From Patiria pectinifera (lineage: Eukaryota; Echinodermata; Asteroidea; Valvatida; Asterinidae): DNA of 64,000 nt. Each line of letters opens with the position of its first letter. Positions within the stretch are counted from its first letter, which is position 1. The notes beneath the pieces are model-generated. The model was not told the DNA's origin, did no database searches, and saw only the letters and a list, made by a program, of their open reading frames with translations. Position numbers and translations under genes: made by a program. This document shows, piece by piece, positions 58,871 through 64,000 of the stretch. The DNA lies in assembly GCA_029964075.1 (NCBI GenBank), contig CM057129.1, forward strand, positions 17,661,430 through 17,725,429, given 5' to 3'.

Positions 58871-59250
58871 TAGGCAAAAAAAAATATATTCGGTCTCTGG
58901 TCAGACCAAAGTTCCGGAATTGACGCGGTGACGCGGCTTTTTTTTTTTTTTTTGCATTTTTTTTTTCTTCAAGCTTGGATTGTACAGACAAGGTGGGTAC
59001 TATTTTGCTTTTTTTGGTGTCCTCATGTACATTGGTGTCCTCCATAATTTGCCTTGGTGCTTTCGATCATTTGCCTTGGTGCAATTTCCCATTCCTTGGT
59101 GCTCTTTGGTAAAACAAATTGAGGAGGTGCAGAAATAGGGGACGTTGTTGGATCTACCACGGAACATTTTGGAAAAAAAAAAGATTGATGCGCATGATTA
59201 AAATCGACGCGCGCGCTGACCAGAGACCAACTTTTTTGGGGGGGGCCTTA
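58871..59250 (-). repeat. AGGCCAAAAA-type inverted-repeat element, copy B
   Basis: Terminal inverted repeats are visible: TAGGCAAAAAAAAATATATT then CGGTCTCTGGTCAG at the left, and CTGACCAGAGACCAAC then a T/G run and GGCCTTA at the right. The interior matches 14625-14955 in reverse complement over about 300 bp. No ORF; non-autonomous. Confidence 0.8.
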
Positions 59251-59299
59251 ACGCACAATATTACAGGTTCTATTCAAACCTGAATTTTTGGAGTTCTAG

Positions 59300-59559
59300 C
59301 TAGTTTGTGACAGGTTGGCGTAGCGGTACTTTCCTCGCCTTCCACTGCTGTGACCCGGGTTCGAATCCCACCTGGGCCAATATGTGGATTGGGTTTTCAG
59401 TCCCTGCCTGATTCCGTGGGTTTTCCCCAGAATATTCTTCTGGGCTTTTCCTCCCACCTCTAAAACTGTAACTTCTTCTCATTGTCTTCTCTCCATTATC
59501 CATCCTGTTATTGGCTCTTGCGCTGTTGGATGAGGCTGAAATAAAATAAAGCTGAAAAA
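59300..59559 (+). repeat. tRNA-derived SINE (CAGTCCCTGCCTGATT family), best copy
   Basis: A box TTGGCGTAGCGG at 59315, TCCTCGCCTTCCACTGCTGT, perfect B box GGTTCGAATCC at 59358, then CACCTGGGCCAATATGTGGA and CAGTCCCTGCCTGATTCCGT. The 3' end is AAATAAAATAAAGCTGAAAA, a typical SINE tail. Full length is about 260 bp. Confidence 0.8.
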
Positions 59560-61983
59560 TTGACAGAATTCTCGTAATGTTTTGTTCAACAAGTTTACTT
59601 CCATGTTGAAGCCACTTCTATTGGGCCCAGGATAAATTCTTGCCTTCTGTGATATTTCCTCCAGAATGTTGGTACACTAAACAGGTTACCCTCAATAAAC
59701 AAGCAATACCTTCAGTAGGCCTTTATTTTGACAAAGGTAAGAGGTTTTACTGGCTTTAATTTATGTTCCCAATGAAAACAAGTGGGTCATTCTACAAATT
59801 TATGGTCCAAAGTGTGACATTTTTCCTGTCCCTGTAACTTTGAAATTTTGTAATTTGCCGTCCAAGTACCATGACTTCAAATGATTTTTTTTATTTGGTG
59901 GATATAGTTTGATATTCATAATCAATACTGAAGGATGACATGCATTAAAAAGTGCATCCAAAATTATAAAATTGTAGATGTCAGATGTAACAGGGACCCC
60001 AAATTTATGGACTGACCCAAATGCAAACTTTGGGGGGGGGGGGGCATAGGTGATGAATTCCTATCTGATTGGATAATATGTGGGGACAAAAATTAGTGAG
60101 ACATTTGTAACAGGAGCGGAAAACCAAATACACTACACAGTTTGCTTAACTGAAAAGAAGGGAAAAAATACTTCAGGCTATCAACTCGTTAAGTTTTTTT
60201 TGTCAACCGTCAAAAACCATTGACGTTTTCGGCCTTAAATAAGACACCACCAGTAACCCAAAAAGAAATCAATGCAGTAAATTAAGCAGAACGAGATGAA
60301 TTGTGTCCATTTAGGTAGTTTTGCAACATTGTTGCAGTTTGTAATGGCACTTAAAGGTATTGAGTTCGGTGACATGAAAGGATAGCAGACGCTCGTTAAA
60401 AGATCTCGCAAGGACTGGGCGGTAGTAATTTCTCAGTATTCACTGGAATGAAATAATAGGTGTTTGAGATTACTGTAAATCGCGGGCCATTAAAGTCGTA
60501 ATTTTGCACAACTTCTCGGGAGAAATGCCAAATTTAATGAAATCTTTGGTGGAGCAAGGAAAATTGAAAGTACGTTACCTGGGTTCAGTCTTACAACCTC
60601 AACGGAATCTTTTCAATTTGAACAAACACAAAGGGAAAGCGGATATTAAATTAAAGACTAAAGTAAATTTAGATATAGGTAATGTTTTATGATCCGTATA
60701 AATCTTTAATTCAATACTTTTAAAAAGGCATCCGACTTGATTTGTTACTTGTGCAACAGGCTTTACACATTTTTTTTTTACCCCTACCCAACCTTTCCAG
60801 TTTAAATTTTTTTTTTCCAAGTCTGGATATGTTATCTTTTGTATGTCAGTTTCCATGGCAACTGAGAATATTCAGCGTGAAGATCTTCCGTTTATTGACT
60901 TTAGGGTTTTGATCTATGAGACAACACATCTTTTTCAATTGTGATCCAGAAGACAACGGACAACATCATCAATTATGACCCGAGGTATACACCGACGCTT
61001 GAACCCTGGCCGTTTTGTTTAAACCCGAGTCCAGCACGCACGCATTTGTCTATGAAAACAGAAGGGAATGCGTGATAAAATTTGCCACAAATCAAGCTCC
61101 ACAGACAGTCGTAAATTGCCGCAAATCTGCCTCAGGGGTCAAGTCCGTGTGTATTAGTCTTTAAGACACCTCCTAGACAGTACCTTTCAGTGCAAAGACG
61201 TTTCTGTGCACAGGAGTAAAAACAACAGATCTTTATCACCTTTGTGTCGGCGATAAATTTGAAACCCTTGTCAAATAAAACGTCTGTTAAGGCCTCTCTT
61301 GCCAAGAAATAATGGCCACGCAATGTTTTTTCCCCGCAGCATCCTTACAATGATTTTCCTTATAATTATTCCTGGGGATAAGTGACTACCCTGCCTTCGT
61401 GACGGTGTTTTTTCCACGGATGAGCAGCATTTCGCTTCACACCTTGTGGAGAAAAAAAACTGGCGGCACCTTCCTATTTAGCCCGTTTGGAAACCTATTT
61501 CTGTGACTCCCAGGAAAATAGTTGGTAGACTCTTTCGTAAACATCCGAGTTGACAAATGAAGCCATTTATTTAGACAGCTCGTCGTAATCCACACCGTAC
61601 CGCCCCGGCCATAATCATTTTTAACCATTATCGAAAGGCTCCGGAACAGCTTAACTGATATTCATATTTCATCCGACAAGACTTTTCCTCGATTGCAGGT
61701 GTATCAAGTGTCAAGTAATTCATCAGCTGCCGTTAGCAGTTGATACAAATGATAAAATCAGTTGATCTTAGACCTTTGATCTGTACAAAGAGCTGTACTT
61801 TTTTTCATTTCGTTTATTTTTTAAAGGAAACTTAAATTCAATTTAAATTGCATTTTTATGTTTAAACTGTTCCATCCTATCATCCTATCCCTTTTTATCC
61901 CTTTTTATCTCAAAATATACAATTAAAAGACATATTATAGTTTCAATCAAGTCAAAATACAGTGAAATATTTTTTTTTAATTT

Positions 61984-62000
61984 AGAGAGAGAGAGAGAGA
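61984..62000 (+). repeat. (AG)8 microsatellite
   Basis: 17 bases of alternating AG after a T/A-rich run. Confidence 0.9.
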
Positions 62001-62099
62001 TTTGGTTTTTGTCTGTAAAATATCACTGGAAAGCATCTACCAATGCATCGTGAGACCCCGATAAAAGTGACAACATTTGAGCTTTTTGCTAATAGCATT

Positions 62100-62240
62100 G
62101 GTGGATCTTTGGCAGGAATTTAGGGAGTCTAACACCCCCCCCCCCTCCCGGGGCTGCACAAAATAGGGAAATTGTGCCGAAAAACACAGCACATGCCTGC
62201 TAAACCCATTCTTGATCCAAACCTGGACCCGCCCCTGATA
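62100..62240. repeat. Probable poly-C element of the GGATCCGCCCC family
   Basis: A C-run at 62136-62147 is followed by GCACAAAATAGGG and the terminal ACCTGGACCCGCCCCTGAT. The left end TGGTGGATCTTTGGCAGG is only loosely complementary to the right end. Confidence 0.35.
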
Positions 62241-63724
62241 ACAAATCATGTGAGCATTATCTAGTCTAAGGGAAGAGGTCAAAATGTATTGGGAATTCAC
62301 ACAACAGGTCCATGTGCAGGTCTACTTGGCGTTAATATAAATGAAAATTTGCCAATCCTGCTTCTTCATCCTGGTCCCTTCCTCTATTCTCCATTCTCTT
62401 TTTCCCGCAGTTTGGTGGTAGTCTGCACTGATACATGCAGTTCCTTTGTGTGATGTAAAGTTAGCTTTTTTTTCTCCAGAAAAGTTCAGGGAAATTCAAG
62501 AGCTATAGACACTTCCCAAATGTTACCCTTTTTAATCATTTTGCCATTTACCAGTGTAAAGTCCCCAACACTCTTTACTCTATTCGGTTCACGCCGGCCG
62601 AGCAGATCCCAGCACAAACACCCATCGGTCATGATCAATTTGTCTCATCCGGGGAGTGGTAAGGCGCACCGCCCTCTCAGGAATCAGCGAATCTTCTTGT
62701 TTCTTGCCCCCCTCCAAGGAAAAGCCCACTGCGAAGTTTAATTTCCTGAATGCTTGATGAACGGACTGCAACTTCAATTCCCTCTTTTCCCTCGTCTTCC
62801 CGACCTGCTAAAAAAAACCTCCCTCGGATATTCAGGCTTTGGTACGTGTAGGTACCCGTATCTTGGCACTGTCTCGCGATGATTTCAAGCAACAGTTGTC
62901 TGGAGTCGGTCTCCTCTGCCCAGTACAAGCTGAGTCATGCCAGACTATCTAGCGTCTTGAGATTGCCGGGCCAACATTCTGCAGTGTCTCATTTAACATT
63001 TTGACAGCTTCTTAAAAAGTTCCACTTATTGTTTCAACCCCAGATGAACTATGGCAAGAAGTGACAAGGGCCAGTCATGATTGGTCGTTTCTTCCGAGGC
63101 ACACCTGTGGCTTGAACTCAGTGACCCCTTCCTCACACCCCCCCCCCTTCAAATAAATCCAGCTTATTAGGACCATTTCCTTTCATACCTCATAATCTGT
63201 CACAGGTTTGAAAATACATGCGTAATTTAAATCCTAAATGAAAAAGGTTTGCATTTGCATGTACCATATGCAGCAGTGATCTGTGCAAGTGTTTTTGTGT
63301 CCTTTGGGCAATATGTGACTTCCTTTCTATCCAATTACATGAGGGAATTGGTTTAAGAAAATTCTGGAAGCAATTTTAGACTCCGGCTCCTAAATTGGGG
63401 ATGAATGTGTCAGATACTTTTCTGTTACCGTGACCAGTAATCTGTCAAGTTTTTTTTTTGGTAACAACATAAGTTCAGTTTAGCCCAAGATTGAATGCAA
63501 TTTTTTGAGTTTGTGTTGTGGGTCATTAGGGTCAACTTGCAATTTACGGGGCGCAATTTCGTAAAAAAAACTTGGTTTAGGTTACTTTCAAATTGGTTTT
63601 CTTAACTTTTAAGAAGGGGAGGGGAGCTTACAAGCTAAGAAAACCAAGTATCCATTCCTTAAAATGTTTTTAAAAAACCTGTATTTTCATCTTACATCTT
63701 ATCTTTTTTCCCCCTTCTTTTCAG

Positions 63725-64000
63725 ACAATTGACTCCAACATGAGAGTAAAATGCAAGTGCCACGGCGTCTCAGGTTCCTGCACCTCCAAGGTCTGCTGGA
63801 ACACCATGCCCAAACTGGAGGAGATCGGACGCATCGTCTTCGACAAGTATGAACAGGCCAAGTTCATGACCTATTCGCGCAAGCGCCGCCGATTACGCCC
63901 CAACAAGAAGGACAAGTCTGCACGCGGGAAGCCGTCAAATACCGACTTGGTCTATGTGCTGCCCTCGGTGGACTACTGCGAACCTAACAAGAAACACGGT
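63725..64000 (+). CDS. Wnt16: Wnt16-like secreted ligand, exon 4 (acylation site; continues past window)
   Basis: Encodes the lipid-bearing thumb and the linker of the Wnt ligand. Seen: acceptor CCCCCTTCTTTTCAG ends at 63724; 92 codons in phase 0 stay open to the window end. The peptide has KCKCHGVSGSCTSKVCW at residues 9-25; the first serine of HGVSGS (residue 16 of the exon) is the one palmitoleoylated by Porcupine in known Wnts. CWNTMPKLEEIG and DKYEQA follow, and this pattern fits Wnt16 best. Next comes a strongly basic linker around RKRRRLRPNKKDK, then NTDLVYVLPSVDYCEP, the usual DLVYxxxSPxFC block with SPD changed to SVD. Five cysteines are present. The C-terminal domain with its many disulfides should lie just beyond 64000, probably in this same exon. 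Confidence 0.95.

Larger units (their letters stand above)
53272..63724 (+). other. Wnt intron of 10.5 kb (phase 0)
   Basis: Bounded by GTAAAT at 53272 and CTTCTTTTCAG ending at 63724, between codons AAG and ACA. No gene was recognised inside. It holds the 11-bp array, a partial copy of the 600 bp dispersed repeat, two related inverted-repeat elements and three SINEs, listed separately. From about 59.6 kb onward it is mostly repeat-poor. Confidence 0.9.
59560..63724. other. Mostly unique final intron stretch
   Basis: A G-run lies at 60032-60044 and a TCF-type CCTTTGATC at 61773-61781. Higher-complexity unique blocks lie at 60990-61700 and 62580-63000. The small open frames have no recognised domains. 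Confidence 0.45.

Overview
This is a eukaryotic window of AT-rich, intron-dominated DNA carrying the 3' three-quarters of one Wnt gene on the + strand. The exons at 3235-3500, 52982-53271 and 63725-64000 (running off the end) have consensus GT-AG boundaries and compatible phases (1 and 0). Together they encode about 277 residues with the Wnt cysteine pattern, the WNC motif, WGGCSDN and the acylation-site motif CHGVSGSC. The residues around CWxTMxxxExIG....DKYE and WGGCSDxxxYGMxFxRxFxD recall Wnt16 most closely, from memory of vertebrate family members, so I call it Wnt16-like. The signal-peptide exon was not identified with confidence. The two introns are 49,481 bp and 10,453 bp.

The organism is probably an echinoderm, most likely a sea star. 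The grounds are a single-copy Wnt with very long introns, an over-abundance of the octamers TAGGCCTA and TACATGTA, many poly-G/C tracts, and short palindromic repeats with TGCTTAGCA and GGTTACCAGCC motifs that I associate with asteroid genomes. This is inference, not a database result.

No other protein gene is supported. The remaining ORFs are short and without recognisable domains, and no transposase or reverse transcriptase was seen. The introns hold many short non-autonomous elements. There are at least ten kinds of inverted-repeat (MITE or foldback) element, and at least three families of tRNA-derived SINE with visible A and/or B boxes. One ~600 bp dispersed repeat occurs twice in direct orientation and once, partially, inverted. 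There are several tandem arrays.

Layout. 1-3234: 5' flank or intron 1. 3235-3500: Wnt exon. 3501-52981: long intron, with MITEs to about 23 kb, a three-copy 115 bp array at 23.6 kb, relatively repeat-poor sequence at 24-30 kb, a telomere-motif hairpin at 30.3 kb, a 28 x 21 bp minisatellite at 32.6 kb, a possible promoter or first exon at 37.5 kb, and a dense foldback zone at 38.4-40.4 kb. SINEs and the 600 bp duplicates lie at 41-46.5 kb. 52982-53271: Wnt exon, bracketed by repeats within 70 bp on the 5' side and 30-45 bp on the 3' side (an 11-bp array of about 22 copies). 53272-63724: second intron with SINEs and MITEs. 63725-64000: Wnt exon.

The most interesting structures are the minisatellite expanded from the anticodon arm of a tRNA-derived SINE, the near-perfect hairpin at 40.25 kb, the telomeric repeat inside a foldback element, and the array next to the exon 3 donor.
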